A stretch of 64,000 bases of DNA, from positions 496,001-560,000 of the forward strand of contig JASISA010000001.1 in NCBI GenBank assembly GCA_031771865.1. Reading direction: 5' to 3'. The notes beneath the pieces are model-generated. The model was not told the origin of the DNA, searched no databases, and saw only the letters and a list, made by a program, of their open reading frames with translations. Within the stretch, counting starts at the first letter, position 1. Each line of letters starts with the position of its first letter. Source of the DNA: Nothophaeocryptopus gaeumannii. Lineage: Eukaryota > Ascomycota > Dothideomycetes > Mycosphaerellales > Mycosphaerellaceae. The position numbers were made by a program, and so were the translations under genes. This document shows, piece by piece, positions 40,841 to 51,267 of this stretch.

Positions 40841-42151
40841 ATGTGTCGGTGAGTCGAGAGCATTTCACTATCAGTTTCTTATCGGGTAACCTTTGGTCAC
40901 ATCCCTGTGCTGCCCAGAATGCACGGGCATAAGATAGGTCTTACAACTGGCAAGAACAGCTTCTAGTTGATTGCAGATTGTTAACATCCACTGATAGCTG
41001 GCTCGCATACATCTCATCTACTGAACCATGTCTGCTCGAAGATGTTCTTGTTTCGCCGAAACACTCCCTGGTCAAGCAAGTCTCGGACCATTATTTACCT
41101 AAGCTGCTTCCACATGAGCATGATGCGGCCTCCGACGACGATGTCAAGGCCCGAAATGTGGTCATGAACTTTGATGGTCTCGGTGTCGCTTGGTACACTT
41201 CTTCGAATGCCGACTTCGAGCTCGGTAATACTGGCGAGAGTGCGGATGGCACACAGAAGGACGTTAGTCTCTCTTAGAACCGACCGGATTCTTCTGTCAG
41301 ATTGACTGATCGATGTAGGGACTTCGACCAGCTCTGTACAAGACAATCCAGCCTCCTCGAAGCGAAGTCAACTTTCAATCAATATGTGCCAACACGGAAT
41401 CCAGAGTAGTCTTTGGCCACATTCGGGCTTCTTCAGGGACAGCTATTGCCACAGTGAACAATCATCCCTTCACTTTCGGCAGACACACTTTCATGCACAA
41501 CGGTGCTGCAAGCAACTTCATCGATATCAAACGAGATGCCATCAACGAAATGAGCCAAGCAGCGTTCGCCAACGTGTATGGAGGGACAGACTCTGAGTAC
41601 GCCGTTCATTTCGTCTACACGATCAATCGCTGATGATAATCTGTAGGCATATCGCAGCTCTCTACATGACCTACCTCACCAAGCGTGGCGACGCCTCAAC
41701 ATTCGAGAACGTCTACTCACCTTCCGATATGGCAGAAGCAATGCACCGCGCTGTAGCAACAATCGTCGGCCTCCAACACAAACACTTCGGTCCTCAGAAG
41801 AAACCCAACTCCCTCAACCTCTGCGCCACAGACGGCATCTCCCTAATCGCCTACCGTTTCCGAAACCACAAAACCTCTCAACCTCCATCCCTTTACTACT
41901 CCACTAAAGCGGGTGTAACACTGAACAGGAAATATCCTGACAATGCGGACGGGAGGGAACATGAGAAGAGGGAGGTTGGGATTCCGGAGGAGAAGCACGG
42001 AGAGCATTTGATTGTGGCGAGTGAGCCGAGTACGTATAAAGAAAGTGATTGGGAATTGATTGGGAAGAATCAGTTTCTTGTGGCGAGTCCGAATGGGGTG
42101 TTTGAGATTGGGGATGCGCCATACGGGAGTGGGTGGGATGCGGAGGATTGA
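40841..42151 (+). CDS. dug3: Glutamine amidotransferase class II, glutathione-degradation subunit Dug3
   Basis: Ntn-type amidohydrolase that with Dug2 cleaves the gamma-glutamyl bond of glutathione in the cytosol. Four exons: an 8-nt first exon 40841-40848 (ATG TGT CG), then 40998-41262, 41319-41596 and 41647-42151, exactly in phase, 351 residues. The tiny first exon is required because it provides Met1-Cys2-Arg3; Cys2 becomes the N-terminal nucleophile after Met removal. Sequence continues WLAYISSTEPCLLEDV, VVMNFDGLGVAWY, VVFGHIRASSGTAIATVNNHPFTF, then FMHNGAASNF and GGTDSEHIAALYMTYL. NLCATDGISLIAYRFRN, HLIVASEPSTY and WELIGKNQFLVA complete the family pattern. Introns are 149, 56 and 50 nt. 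The donor of intron 1 (GTGAGT) directly follows the eighth coding base. Confidence 0.93.
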
Positions 42152-42409
42152 GTGATGTTTCTGGGGAAGGTACGATGGTGAGTGAGTGAACAACACTTGA
42201 GAGCAAGCCCGTGGGCCGGCGCTTTCCACCTAAGATTGACACTGCCTCTTGCCAATAACTCTTCCTTTCTTATACCTCTTCCCTCTTCACCATGAACAGT
42301 GCGTCTTCACCCGTGGGTATCAACGTGACAGCCGGACTCCATTATTTCAGCCGGCAATTGAAACGCCAGCAGCCATAACAAAACAATAGCCAAGGCGCCA
42401 AAAAGTCAG

Positions 42410-43104
42410 ATGGCCAACCCTTACTCGCTCTTCCAGAGCCTGCCCTTTCAACTCAGATATCGAATCTACGAAGACCTCCTCGTCTCTCCAGGTCGAATCA
42501 TCATCAACGCGAACAACAACAACTACGCGCAACCTAGCATACTCCGAACCAACCGTTTCATTCGCCACGAAGCGTCCACGGTCTATTACGGCAGAAACAC
42601 ATTTCGAGTCGAAGTCCCCGACTTCGACAACACAGTCATTCGAAAGTTCTGTGTGCACGCTTAGCTATGGAACATTTTCACGGGCAGCGCGACTCGTAGT
42701 GGTGACCTCAATTGGGGAGGTGTATATCCGCGGAGCTGGGATAATCTCATGCGGTGGATCGGAAGGAGCAATCAATACCCGGTCGCTCCTGTCAGCCTAC
42801 CTGCCCCCATCGACGGCGACTCGTCGCTTATCAATGCGGCTGCGAGGGCGTGGGTCATATGGGAGGCGATGGAGCCATTTGCATGGCCGTGGATTCGGGC
42901 GGTGTTGGAACTTCACAAGAAGACTTCGGAGGAGCAGGCAAATGGACGGTGGACCTGGGCGTGAGGAGATCGGAGGTTAGAGACGATCCCGGTGAGGTTC
43001 GAGATGAGGAGTTTCGAGAGTTGTGGAAATATGCGGAGACAGCGATTTGCGAGGAGGTTGTCCCAGTACTGAGAAGGGAAAGGGAGTCGCAGCACTGCTT
43101 GTAG
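42410..43104 (+). pseudogene. Broken 2EXR / F-box-like gene
   Basis: ATG 42410 opens MANPYSLFQSLPFQLRYRIY, the 2EXR-type N-terminus (LPxxLRxxIYxxLL) found in large lineage-specific fungal families. ILRTNRFIRHEASTVYYGRN then NTFRVEVPDF follow, as usual. An in-frame TAG at 42662-42664 interrupts the chain. The same frame then continues coding-like (WNIFTGSATRSGDLNWGGVY to LELHKKTSEEQANGRW) until TGA at about 42962. The expected acidic C-terminus (EVRDEEFRELWKYAETAICE) is in another frame up to 43104. No intron of normal size with good sites removes both lesions, so a nonsense plus a frameshift is the simplest reading. A functional 84-residue short form cannot be excluded. Confidence 0.6.
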
Positions 43105-44287
43105 TCCAGCTCAGGGGAACTTGCGACATGTGAAAGCCGCGTGGCGGATGATCCGGCAAAGGAGCTAGCTCTTGGACGAATGGCCTTGGTATTGGTCGCA
43201 GGCTTGGGTGTGTATCATCAGCGACGTGTTTCCAGTCGATGTTCCACGAACTCTCCGCCGCATTCAAGGTGGCCAGTCAGAACCAGGCATTGCTCTCCGA
43301 GTCTGACCGGTATCTTTCTGCTGCTCTGTATCCTTCCAGCTACGTGTGAAAATGGTGCGGCGGAAAATGGTGGTGCTCCCCTATAGCACACCGCCATCTG
43401 TGCCGTCCGAGCTGGAGCATTGAGTGTCGTCTTGATACGCGACACGAGTGACACGTTTGCAGCATGGTCCCATTATTTTTGACAGGCAAGCCCAGCAACT
43501 CGGAGAGGCTCAAGGATGTTGCAGGGCGGGCAGGATCGTATCAAAACGTTGCATCTGGCACGTTGCAGAGAGTTTACCTGGATGCATGTTTCGGGGACCG
43601 TTCTGTGAGGCCCAAATCTTGCTGACCTCTGACATCACCTCTCTATCTGACGTCGCGTGCCATCGACACGCCCAGTCGATGTGTGCAGATGGAAGTGAGG
43701 CCCGGAAGTGCCATGGTATTGAAGAAGTGAAGAACCCTGCCAGTGTCCGACCGGCTCGTCGGGAAGCACGTGGGTCATGATGCAGACTTCGCAGCTGCGC
43801 CAGCAATTCTCCTTCCACTTCAATTCGGGTCCAGTGCAGTCCGTTCCAAACGCTCTTTCAACACAGCACACCAAAAAGCACCTCTCTTCTGACCTCACTC
43901 TAGAGCTTCACTTGCCCTCACACGTGAACACACAGCAGGCGGACTTGCGGTGAGCTCAGTCGCGACCGCCATCAGCGCCTTCCACAAGCCCACTATCCGC
44001 TACCCGACACACATCTCGACTGCAATGCTTCCAACCCAATGACCATGCACCTGCGCCGAAGCGATCCGGGAGGAACGTCCTCACACCAAGCCGTCTCCAA
44101 TCACTGGAAGCACTGATATCGCTTCAGCGCGTTGACCGGGACGCACACATTACTACCGTATTGCTAGCGGAGCATCGTCCCAACCCTCACGAACAAGCCA
44201 ACTTTCGTCGCGAAAGACCTTCTGAACGCCGATTGAACATCCGCTACACCCGCATCAATCGATACCGTCGCCAAACACTCGCCCAAG
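43105..44287. promoter_or_regulatory. Long region upstream of trk1
   Basis: 1.2 kb without a supported gene. The last 250 bp is C/A-rich leader-like sequence before the ATG (AAGATGCC). Confidence 0.45.
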
Positions 44288-47170
44288 ATGCCTCTCGCGG
44301 TTGGGGTCCTCGAGCCCCTCGCGGACGTGGGCAACTTCTTCAAAAGCCTTATACCCATGTCCATTAGGCGGCCGAAGCTCAACTACATCACGGTTCACTA
44401 TGGCTACATGGTACTCATGACCATCGTGTTCTCGGTGATGCTGTACCCTGCTGGACTCATGGCCTACATCGATTCCCTCTTCTTTGCCGCAGGCGTGGCA
44501 ACGCAATCGGGCTTGAACACGATCGATGTGAACACTTTACACACCTACCAACAGGTGGTGATGATGCTCGGGTGTTGCTTTTGCACACCAATCTTCATCA
44601 ACACATTCGTGGTCTTCGTCCGCCTGTATTGGTTCGAGAAGAGATTTGAACACATCGTAAAGGAGGCAAGAGCGCGGAGAAAGACCAAGGCGAGATCGCT
44701 CAGCAGTCGATCGAAAAGTCAAATGAGAGAGCATGATCCGGAGAAGCCCGCCGTTGATCTCAGCAGGCTGGAGATGGGCGAGCAAGGCGCACGACCGATT
44801 GAGGTACAACCAGAGACGGCGAGGATCATTGATAAGAATGGAAACGATGAAGACACAACCGAGAGGCGACAACAGTTTCAGAACAAGCTGCAGCTCAGCG
44901 TGGACGCGAACGCAGTCCAGGGTAGCTCAGAAGGGACCTCTGAGAGTAGCCGAAGCAATAGCAAGGATAAGGAGGCCAACTCTGGCTCTGAAGCGACACT
45001 GGGAGTTTCGGCCGTACAGAAAGAGTCGCAGCCGAACGATTTTCACACGCCAATGGAGGAACCAGAAGCACCTTCTGAACCTTTCGTGGGATTGAACCCT
45101 AGACTGCTCAATCGCGAAATCACGTTCGCCGACGAGGTTCCGAAGGAAGGCCGCACATCTCCAGAGCTCGCACGTGCACCAGAAGAGCGAGAGATTTCGA
45201 AGCATATCGAGTTTCTAGCGCGTCAGCAGGCAAACGCGAAGAAGGGAGGCGCGCTATACATCCCTGGGCCAAGAGATTTTGATCGCGGCGAAGTCCCGGC
45301 AGAGGTTGACGAGACCTCGGCAATCAAGAGATTGCACACGAGATTATCGTTTGGCCGCTCACACAGTGTAGGTGGGCAAAGTGCAGATGCTCGAAGCGAA
45401 GACACTGCTCAAGAACGGAACGCTACCCGTGGAATCACTATCAATGAGCCAGACCATCCCCGAAATCGTACAATCGCCTCCGGGGAAGCAGACGGCGATG
45501 ACCTTGAGCAAGCAAAGAACTCGTCACGAACGGACAGGATCAAGAGCAGTCTGAGTCGACGGAGAAGTGGGCGCGGCTTCAGCATCCGCGACGGGCCTCG
45601 AAGCTTTGCACGGACTTGGACGAATTTCACGCAGAAGGATCCCAACGAGGATCCTATGCCTTACTTCGACTGGACAGCGACGACCGGCAGGAACAGCGCT
45701 TTCATGGGGCTCAGTCCGGAGCAGCGAGAAGAACTGGGTGGCATTGAATACCGCACGCTCAAGACATTGGCGAAGATCCTCATCGCTTACTACGTTGGTT
45801 TCCATACTCTAGGGTTGTGTGTGCTGCTACCTTGGATTCGCTATACCCAACCGTGGAAAGGAATTGTCCAAGGAGACGGCCAGTCTCCGGTGTGGTGGGG
45901 TGTATTTACTCCGGCCTCGATGTTCAATGATCTCGGCTTCACACTCACGCCGGACTCGATGATCAGTTTTCAGAATGCCGTTCTGCCACTGCTCTTCGGC
46001 TCGTTCCTCGTCATTATCGGCAACACAGGGTTTCCGTGTATGCTCCGCTTCATCATCTGGGTCCTTTCGAAGATCGTCACAAAAGGGAGTAGCACCTGGG
46101 AGGAGCTTCGGTTCTTACTCGATCACCCGCGTCGCTGCTTCACGCTCCTGTTTCCCAGCAAGGCTACCTGGTGGCTTTTCTGGGTGCTCGTTTTGCTGAA
46201 CGGAATCGATCTTATATTTTTCATCGTTTTGGACCTCAACGAAGCCGTGGTCGAAGACCTGTCTGCTGGACTGAAAGTGCTCAACGGTTGGTTTCAAGCT
46301 TGCTCTACCAGGACAGCGGGGTTTGCCTCCGTCAATCTCGCAGAGTTACACACCGCTATTCAGGTTAGCTACTTGATCATGATGTACATCTCCGTCTTCC
46401 CCATCGCGATCTCCGTGCGGAGAACGAATGTGTACGAGGAGAAATCATTAGGCATCTTCGGTGGCGAGGAAGATGGTGGAGCTGATGGCGAGCAAAGCTA
46501 CGTCAGCCAACATCTGCGTCGGCAGCTGTCATTCGACTTGTGGTATGTCTTCCTGGGTCTCTTTATCATCGCTATTGTGGAGGGCGATCGGATTGCTAAT
46601 ACCAACCAACCCGCTTTCACCACTTTTAGCGTGCTATTTGAGATCGTGTCCGCCTACGGCACGGTCGGGCTATCGCTAGGCTACCCGGGCGTCAACGCCT
46701 CATTCTCCGCTGAGTTCAGGGTTATCAGCAAGCTGATTATCATCGCGATGATGATTCGCGGACGCCACCGTGGTTTGCCTTATGCCTTAGACCGCGCCAT
46801 CTTGCTGCCCAGCGAGAAGCTGCAACGTAAGGAGACTGAAGACGCTGAACGCCGGCTTACTCGCCGCGGCAGCATTTTTGCAGAAGACAACGCGGATCAG
46901 CTGGCCAAGCGTAAGACATGGGAGGACTCCGAGCTCGATCAATGGGGTCTGCCTAAGCAGCATACTGGAACTTCCGTATCGAGGGCGGATCTGGCGATGA
47001 CGGCCGGAGCTGGTGGGGAAGATCCGGACGCAATCCATCCGGTTCAAACACGCCGCGCGAGCGCGTTGGGCGCTGGTGCGGGTCACCAGAAGCACTCTCG
47101 TAGCAGGAGCTTGGGTAAGGTCATCATCAGCGGCCTCAGTGCGGGCCCTACGTACTCTAAGAGGGATTAG
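44288..47170 (+). CDS. trk1: Trk-type high-affinity potassium transporter
   Basis: Plasma-membrane K+ uptake protein of the Trk/HKT superfamily. 960 residues, single exon. Four membrane-pore-membrane repeats are seen. The first has the pore loop FAAGVATQSGLNTIDVN (~residue 70). A large hydrophilic loop of about 380 residues (Ser/Glu/Arg-rich, ~130-455) follows, as in all fungal Trk proteins. Then come NDLGFTLTPDSMISFQNA, CSTRTAGFASVNLAEL and SAYGTVGLSLGYPGVNASFS, the second to fourth pore loops with their selectivity glycines (SG, LG, AG, YG). MMIRGRHRGLPYALDRAILLP ends the core and is a conserved Trk C-terminal signature. The tail is basic and Ser-rich. No introns. Length is between yeast Trk2 (889) and Trk1 (1235). 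Confidence 0.95.
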   Translation: MPLAVGVLEPLADVGNFFKSLIPMSIRRPKLNYITVHYGYMVLMTIVFSVMLYPAGLMAYIDSLFFAAGVATQSGLNTIDVNTLHTYQQVVMMLGCCFCTPIFINTFVVFVRLYWFEKRFEHIVKEARARRKTKARSLSSRSKSQMREHDPEKPAVDLSRLEMGEQGARPIEVQPETARIIDKNGNDEDTTERRQQFQNKLQLSVDANAVQGSSEGTSESSRSNSKDKEANSGSEATLGVSAVQKESQPNDFHTPMEEPEAPSEPFVGLNPRLLNREITFADEVPKEGRTSPELARAPEEREISKHIEFLARQQANAKKGGALYIPGPRDFDRGEVPAEVDETSAIKRLHTRLSFGRSHSVGGQSADARSEDTAQERNATRGITINEPDHPRNRTIASGEADGDDLEQAKNSSRTDRIKSSLSRRRSGRGFSIRDGPRSFARTWTNFTQKDPNEDPMPYFDWTATTGRNSAFMGLSPEQREELGGIEYRTLKTLAKILIAYYVGFHTLGLCVLLPWIRYTQPWKGIVQGDGQSPVWWGVFTPASMFNDLGFTLTPDSMISFQNAVLPLLFGSFLVIIGNTGFPCMLRFIIWVLSKIVTKGSSTWEELRFLLDHPRRCFTLLFPSKATWWLFWVLVLLNGIDLIFFIVLDLNEAVVEDLSAGLKVLNGWFQACSTRTAGFASVNLAELHTAIQVSYLIMMYISVFPIAISVRRTNVYEEKSLGIFGGEEDGGADGEQSYVSQHLRRQLSFDLWYVFLGLFIIAIVEGDRIANTNQPAFTTFSVLFEIVSAYGTVGLSLGYPGVNASFSAEFRVISKLIIIAMMIRGRHRGLPYALDRAILLPSEKLQRKETEDAERRLTRRGSIFAEDNADQLAKRKTWEDSELDQWGLPKQHTGTSVSRADLAMTAGAGGEDPDAIHPVQTRRASALGAGAGHQKHSRSRSLGKVIISGLSAGPTYSKRD

Positions 47171-47571
47171 AAGTCCCGATCAGACTCGGAGCCTCTACTT
47201 AAGGAGCATGAGGACAGCAAGGAGCATCTTGAATGACCAGGGATGAGCAAGTAGCCTCCCCGAAAATCAGTCGACTAACTTGGTGAGCGTTCTAAGCGAG
47301 AGACCGTTCAGTGGTCTTGGATAGCAGGGAGTTCTCGGGATTCAGCACAGGAATACAAGGCATTACTGGGAATGATGTAACGGCCATTTTTGACTCTCAT
47401 TGGTTGTATCCGAGAGCGAGGCTCAGGAAGACCGAGAGTGATTGCTGTGAATAGTTCTTGCATTCTCTGAAAATACTTTGGGTATACATGACTCATATGT
47501 CACTCGGCTTGTCCCATATCATTGATGCCCAATCATAGTCTTCCCGCACTAAGTGTTCTGCCTCTACCTCT
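47171..47571. other. Convergent 3' intergenic region
   Basis: 3' flanks of trk1 (+) and the secreted S/T-rich protein (-). Nothing coding. Confidence 0.5.
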
Positions 47572-48186
47572 TCACTCCCTACGGATCCGCTCACGGGCTG
47601 TCCTAGTCCTCGAATCTGGCAAACCAAATCTAGCTGGCTTCGCCGCAAGCTTCCTTGTCATCTCATCGATCTGTCCTTGAATATGCCGTGCGATCGGCTC
47701 ACTCGGTTCTGGAGCAGATGGAAGAGTGATGAGCCGGCCTGTGGAGACAGAGACCGTCGCTGTTGCTGCTGGCGTGGAGGTCGACATGACTTCTGGTGGT
47801 AATCGCTGCCCATCACATTCTGTTCGCAGGCCGCAGATCATTCCTAGACAGGTTGCCCAGGAGTTGCTGGCTTTAAGCGTGTTGGTTGTCGTGGGCACGG
47901 TGTCTTTGGAGCCTGTTGTTATGGGCGCCCGAGTGACGAGTGTTGGACCGGAGCGGATGGCTGTTGACGTTGAAAGAGTTGAATGAGTGGGCTGGTGACC
48001 GTGGATGAATATGACTCTTGGATTTGGTATCGTTGTCGAGGAGGAGTGTGCGTAGCTGTATGGATGGGCTGGTTCAAAGGGAGGCACGAGCTGAGGTTCG
48101 GGCTCTGGTGAGGGTATGGCCAGGCAAAAGAGTATTTGATTTGCGAGGAAGGCTAGGAGAGCGAACATGAGGGTGGGAGGTAGCAT
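47572..48186 (-). CDS. Secreted or surface Ser/Thr/Pro-rich protein
   Basis: 204 residues counted from ATG 48186. MLPPTLMFALLAFLANQILF then CLAIPSPEPEPQ is a signal peptide followed by a Pro/Glu start. The middle is Ser/Thr/Pro-rich (likely O-glycosylated). A three-cysteine patch lies around NSWATCLGMICGLRTECDGQ, then more Thr/Ala/Val repeats and a charged helical C-terminus (QIDEMTRKLAAKPARFG, then basic RTRTARERIRRE). Upstream in-frame codons to 48270 contain an earlier Met but would bury the signal peptide, so 48186 is preferred. No known family. Confidence 0.55.
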   Translation of the reverse strand: MLPPTLMFALLAFLANQILFCLAIPSPEPEPQLVPPFEPAHPYSYAHSSSTTIPNPRVIFIHGHQPTHSTLSTSTAIRSGPTLVTRAPITTGSKDTVPTTTNTLKASNSWATCLGMICGLRTECDGQRLPPEVMSTSTPAATATVSVSTGRLITLPSAPEPSEPIARHIQGQIDEMTRKLAAKPARFGLPDSRTRTARERIRRE

Positions 48187-48750
48187 CTTGGAATGTTGAT
48201 CTGCAGTGGTATTCGACTCGGTTGCTGCGTGGCGGATTGCCTCCTTCTCCTCGCGGTTTTCGTGGTTCATATGTAGAAAAGCGAGTCTTGCGAGAAAATC
48301 TAATTGTGCGACCTACATAACTTTGAATCCAGCTTTTCTACCTCTGACTTCTCTTTGGTCGTGTGTTTCTATGCACGCTGAGAATATCCTTCAGTAGACA
48401 AGATTTCATCGCGCCGGGAGTGACGGTTATTGGCCATGGGTACCGGCCTCTATCGCTCTTTTCATGGGATGAGTGTCCTGCCCTCGAAATATGCTCCGCA
48501 ATAGCTACCAATTTTTACACAATGAATGTCGATGTCGAAAGCTCGAAGTGGATGGAAGCAAAGGTGAAGTAGAAGCAGCATATCTTGGCGCTCTTCTCAT
48601 TGGCCAAGACTCCCACGTGCGCGAACTCTGCCTCGAGCGACCCACTCCCTCCGATCCTCACAAGGTTTATTCGGAGTACGAAGAAAGAGATCTGGCCGTA
48701 TCCTCGACCACTTTCTGAAATGTAGCATCAACTCGGCACTGCCACTCATC
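48187..48750. promoter_or_regulatory. Divergent intergenic region
   Basis: Upstream of both the secreted protein (-) and the GH105-like gene (+). No elements assigned. Confidence 0.45.
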
Positions 48751-50241
48751 ATGGCAGACAAGGAAACATCAACAGCGCGCTCCAAGCCGGGCCCCTCACC
48801 ACCTCAAGAGCCCGTCAACGAGACTCGGCCACAGACATGGAAAGACCCTGGAACATGGTCCACAACCTTCAAGTACATGCCCGCGTACGTCGCTATCGTG
48901 GCCGTAGTCTCAGCCGTCGTCTACTTCAACTTCATTCACGAACCCGCCCTGGACACCTCTTCCTACGAAAATTGCGTGGGTACGTTCAATTACAGTTTCC
49001 GCGTCAATGCCGCTTTGGCCCAAGCCCACGAACATTCCCACCACAGTTGGGAGAGAGGATATGCATTTGAAGCGACGATGCAAATCTACAACCCCGAGAG
49101 GAGTGTGTTTGGACCTAACCCGTTCCCGGGTGGGAAAGTACCGACGTTGGGCCTGAGATTGGACGAGGCGAGTTTGTACGCTCAGCAGAAATTGAAAGTC
49201 GGCGGCAAATCCCTTCAAGACGAAGAAAATGGCTCTGTATCCGATCCCGCGGCTTGGGGTGTCGCGGCGTTGATGCTTTCTCAGAGGTGGAATGGGAAGC
49301 CGTATGCCGCTGGAGCTGCGAGACAGAAAGAGATTCTGTTGAATGAAGCTCCGAGGTCTACGAATGGGGCGATCAGTCATCGATGGGAGAGTAAAGAACT
49401 TTGGTCGGATGCTGTGGGTATGGTACCGCCGTTTTTGGCTTATTATGCTGTGCTCGAGAATGATACGGGGATGGCGCAGGAAGCTGTGAGGCAGTGTGAG
49501 CTTTATAGGGAGGTCTTGCAGATCCAGGAAGGACCTGGGAAGGGGTTGTGGAGGCACATTGTGGGTTCCGATGTGGATAATGATGAGCGGGCTTGGAGTA
49601 CTGGAAACGCCTGGGTAGCTTATGGGATGGCGAGAGTGCGCGCCACGATCGCTGCGTGGCCGCATGGAGCGACGGTGCTGTCCCAAGAGATTGAGAAGTT
49701 GGATTCATGGATCAGAGAGATCCTCTACGCAGCTCTCCAGTCCGACACCAACGACTCGAGACTCCTCACCAACTATCTTGACGACGTAACCTCTTTGGCC
49801 GAGACATCTGGCACCGCCCTCCTGGCCGCAGCTGCATACCGCTTGGTCACGATGAGGAATGAGAGCAGTTCCCATGAACTGGTTGTTTGGGCGGATCGAA
49901 AGCGAAGGGCTGTCTTCAAGACAGTCGACGATGATGGTTTCCCGAGACCAGCGATCAATCCTTATGATCCCAAATCGAATAAGCAGGCGGATATCAGTCC
50001 GGAGAGCGCGAGCTTTCTGCTACTTCTTGGTTCTGCTTGGAGGGATTGCGTGTGTTCTGGACCTTGCGCGGAATCATATATTGAAGAAGTGGGAATTGTT
50101 AGTCTGATACCTCACTCCAAAGATCAATTAGTGCTAATTGGGAACCAGGAACCTGCGCAAGAGCTCTCTATCCATGGCCTCACGGGCTTCAATTGGCAGC
50201 GCTTTGTCGATAAGACACAGAAGTACGTTCAAGATCCATAG
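48751..50241 (+). CDS. Membrane-anchored six-hairpin glycosidase (GH88/GH105-like)
   Basis: 496 residues, single exon. A polar N-terminus is followed by one membrane segment (YMPAYVAIVAVVSAVVYFNF, ~43-62), giving type II topology with the catalytic part outside or in the secretory lumen. The body matches the (alpha/alpha)6 unsaturated-glycuronyl/rhamnogalacturonyl hydrolase family: DPAAWGVAALMLSQRWNGKPY, ELWSDAVGMVPPFLAYYAVLEN, GPGKGLWRHIVGSD, WSTGNAWVAYGMARVRA, then ETSGTALLAAAAYRLV and SPESASFLLLLGSAWRDC. The Asp in LWSDAV sits where the catalytic Asp of GH88/105 is expected. Six or so Asn-X-Ser/Thr sites are present. Most GH105 enzymes are soluble, so the anchor is unusual. Substrate is not predictable from sequence. 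Confidence 0.8.
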   Translation: MADKETSTARSKPGPSPPQEPVNETRPQTWKDPGTWSTTFKYMPAYVAIVAVVSAVVYFNFIHEPALDTSSYENCVGTFNYSFRVNAALAQAHEHSHHSWERGYAFEATMQIYNPERSVFGPNPFPGGKVPTLGLRLDEASLYAQQKLKVGGKSLQDEENGSVSDPAAWGVAALMLSQRWNGKPYAAGAARQKEILLNEAPRSTNGAISHRWESKELWSDAVGMVPPFLAYYAVLENDTGMAQEAVRQCELYREVLQIQEGPGKGLWRHIVGSDVDNDERAWSTGNAWVAYGMARVRATIAAWPHGATVLSQEIEKLDSWIREILYAALQSDTNDSRLLTNYLDDVTSLAETSGTALLAAAAYRLVTMRNESSSHELVVWADRKRRAVFKTVDDDGFPRPAINPYDPKSNKQADISPESASFLLLLGSAWRDCVCSGPCAESYIEEVGIVSLIPHSKDQLVLIGNQEPAQELSIHGLTGFNWQRFVDKTQKYVQDP

Positions 50242-50316
50242 CATGAAAGACTTGTTGAAAGCCGCATACGAACTTCATTCATTACAAGCCACACCTCTCA
50301 GACCCCACGACTCTGC

Positions 50317-51078
50317 CTACCAAGGCACCCTCCCCCCCTTCTGATCCCAAAAATTCCCACTCCATTCCTCCTTGTCCGCGCGATCAAACACCTTCATCAA
50401 CCCACTCACACTCTCCTCCAACGTAACCGGCACATCCTTCGCCTCCATTCCCGCAAGCGTAGCGGCTTTCTCTCCCATAGCCGTCTGCACCCAACCCGGC
50501 TGAACAGGCACAACCACGATCCTCTTCTCCTCACGATGAATCTTGCCAGCAGCGAAATTGACTGCCGCTTTTGAGAGTCCGTATGCGATAATTGGCATGG
50601 AATAGTTGTCCATGAGGGCATTGGAGCCGATATTGGAGGATATGATGAAAAATTTGGGGGTGTTCAGGGAGGAGTTGAGGAGGTTGGCTGTGGATTGGTA
50701 GAGGAGGATGGGGGCGAAGGTGTTGATTAGGGTGTGTTCATGGAGGTCGGAGAGTTTGACTTCCTTGGCGATGCCGAAGTGCTTCAATATGCCGGCATTT
50801 GCGATGACGACGTCTAGGTGGGTGATTTTGCGCTTGTGGCGGAGTTCGTTCTCGAGGTCGACGGCTGCGGTTGGGGAGCTGGCGTCGTAGCTGATTGCAA
50901 GGACTCTGCTGTTTTGTCCGACTGCTAGGGAGAGCAGGCTGTTGGCTTCTGAGGAGTCGACTCCATCACGTATAGCTGCAATGGCTGTCGTGTTCGGGCG
51001 AGCAGCATAGGCTGAGAGTAGGCCTTTCCCAATGCCGGACTTGGCGCCTGTCGCGAGGACGATGGTATTTGAAGTCAT
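50317..51078 (-). CDS. Short-chain dehydrogenase/reductase (SDR)
   Basis: 253 residues, no intron. Classical SDR: cofactor motif TGAKSGIGKG (residues 10-19), NAG in DVVIANAGIL, catalytic Ser in FFIISSNIGS, and the YxxxK pair in AYGLSKAAVNFA. PVQPGWVQTAMG follows. Arg after the glycine motif and the absence of an acidic residue at the end of strand 2 suggest NADP(H), weakly. The pattern resembles the C-factor/norsolorinic-acid-ketoreductase-like subgroup common in fungi. No biosynthetic cluster surrounds it, so a specific substrate is not assigned. Convergent with the GH105-like gene, 75 bp apart. Confidence 0.88.
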   Translation of the reverse strand: MTSNTIVLATGAKSGIGKGLLSAYAARPNTTAIAAIRDGVDSSEANSLLSLAVGQNSRVLAISYDASSPTAAVDLENELRHKRKITHLDVVIANAGILKHFGIAKEVKLSDLHEHTLINTFAPILLYQSTANLLNSSLNTPKFFIISSNIGSNALMDNYSMPIIAYGLSKAAVNFAAGKIHREEKRIVVVPVQPGWVQTAMGEKAATLAGMEAKDVPVTLEESVSGLMKVFDRADKEEWSGNFWDQKGGRVPW

Positions 51079-51267
51079 TGTTGGCGGTCTTTTTGGATTG
51101 ATGTGCTTCTGCTGCTCATGAAGATGCTAGTGTTGGTGATTCTGATAATTTCTGTCCTTGTTCGCCTGCGTTTGCCACAATATATATCCGTTCATGGCTG
51201 TCTTCATGCGAGACAGCGTCGTGGCTCTGGTCGTCTCCTTGAATTCGGTATGATTCCAACACCTCAG

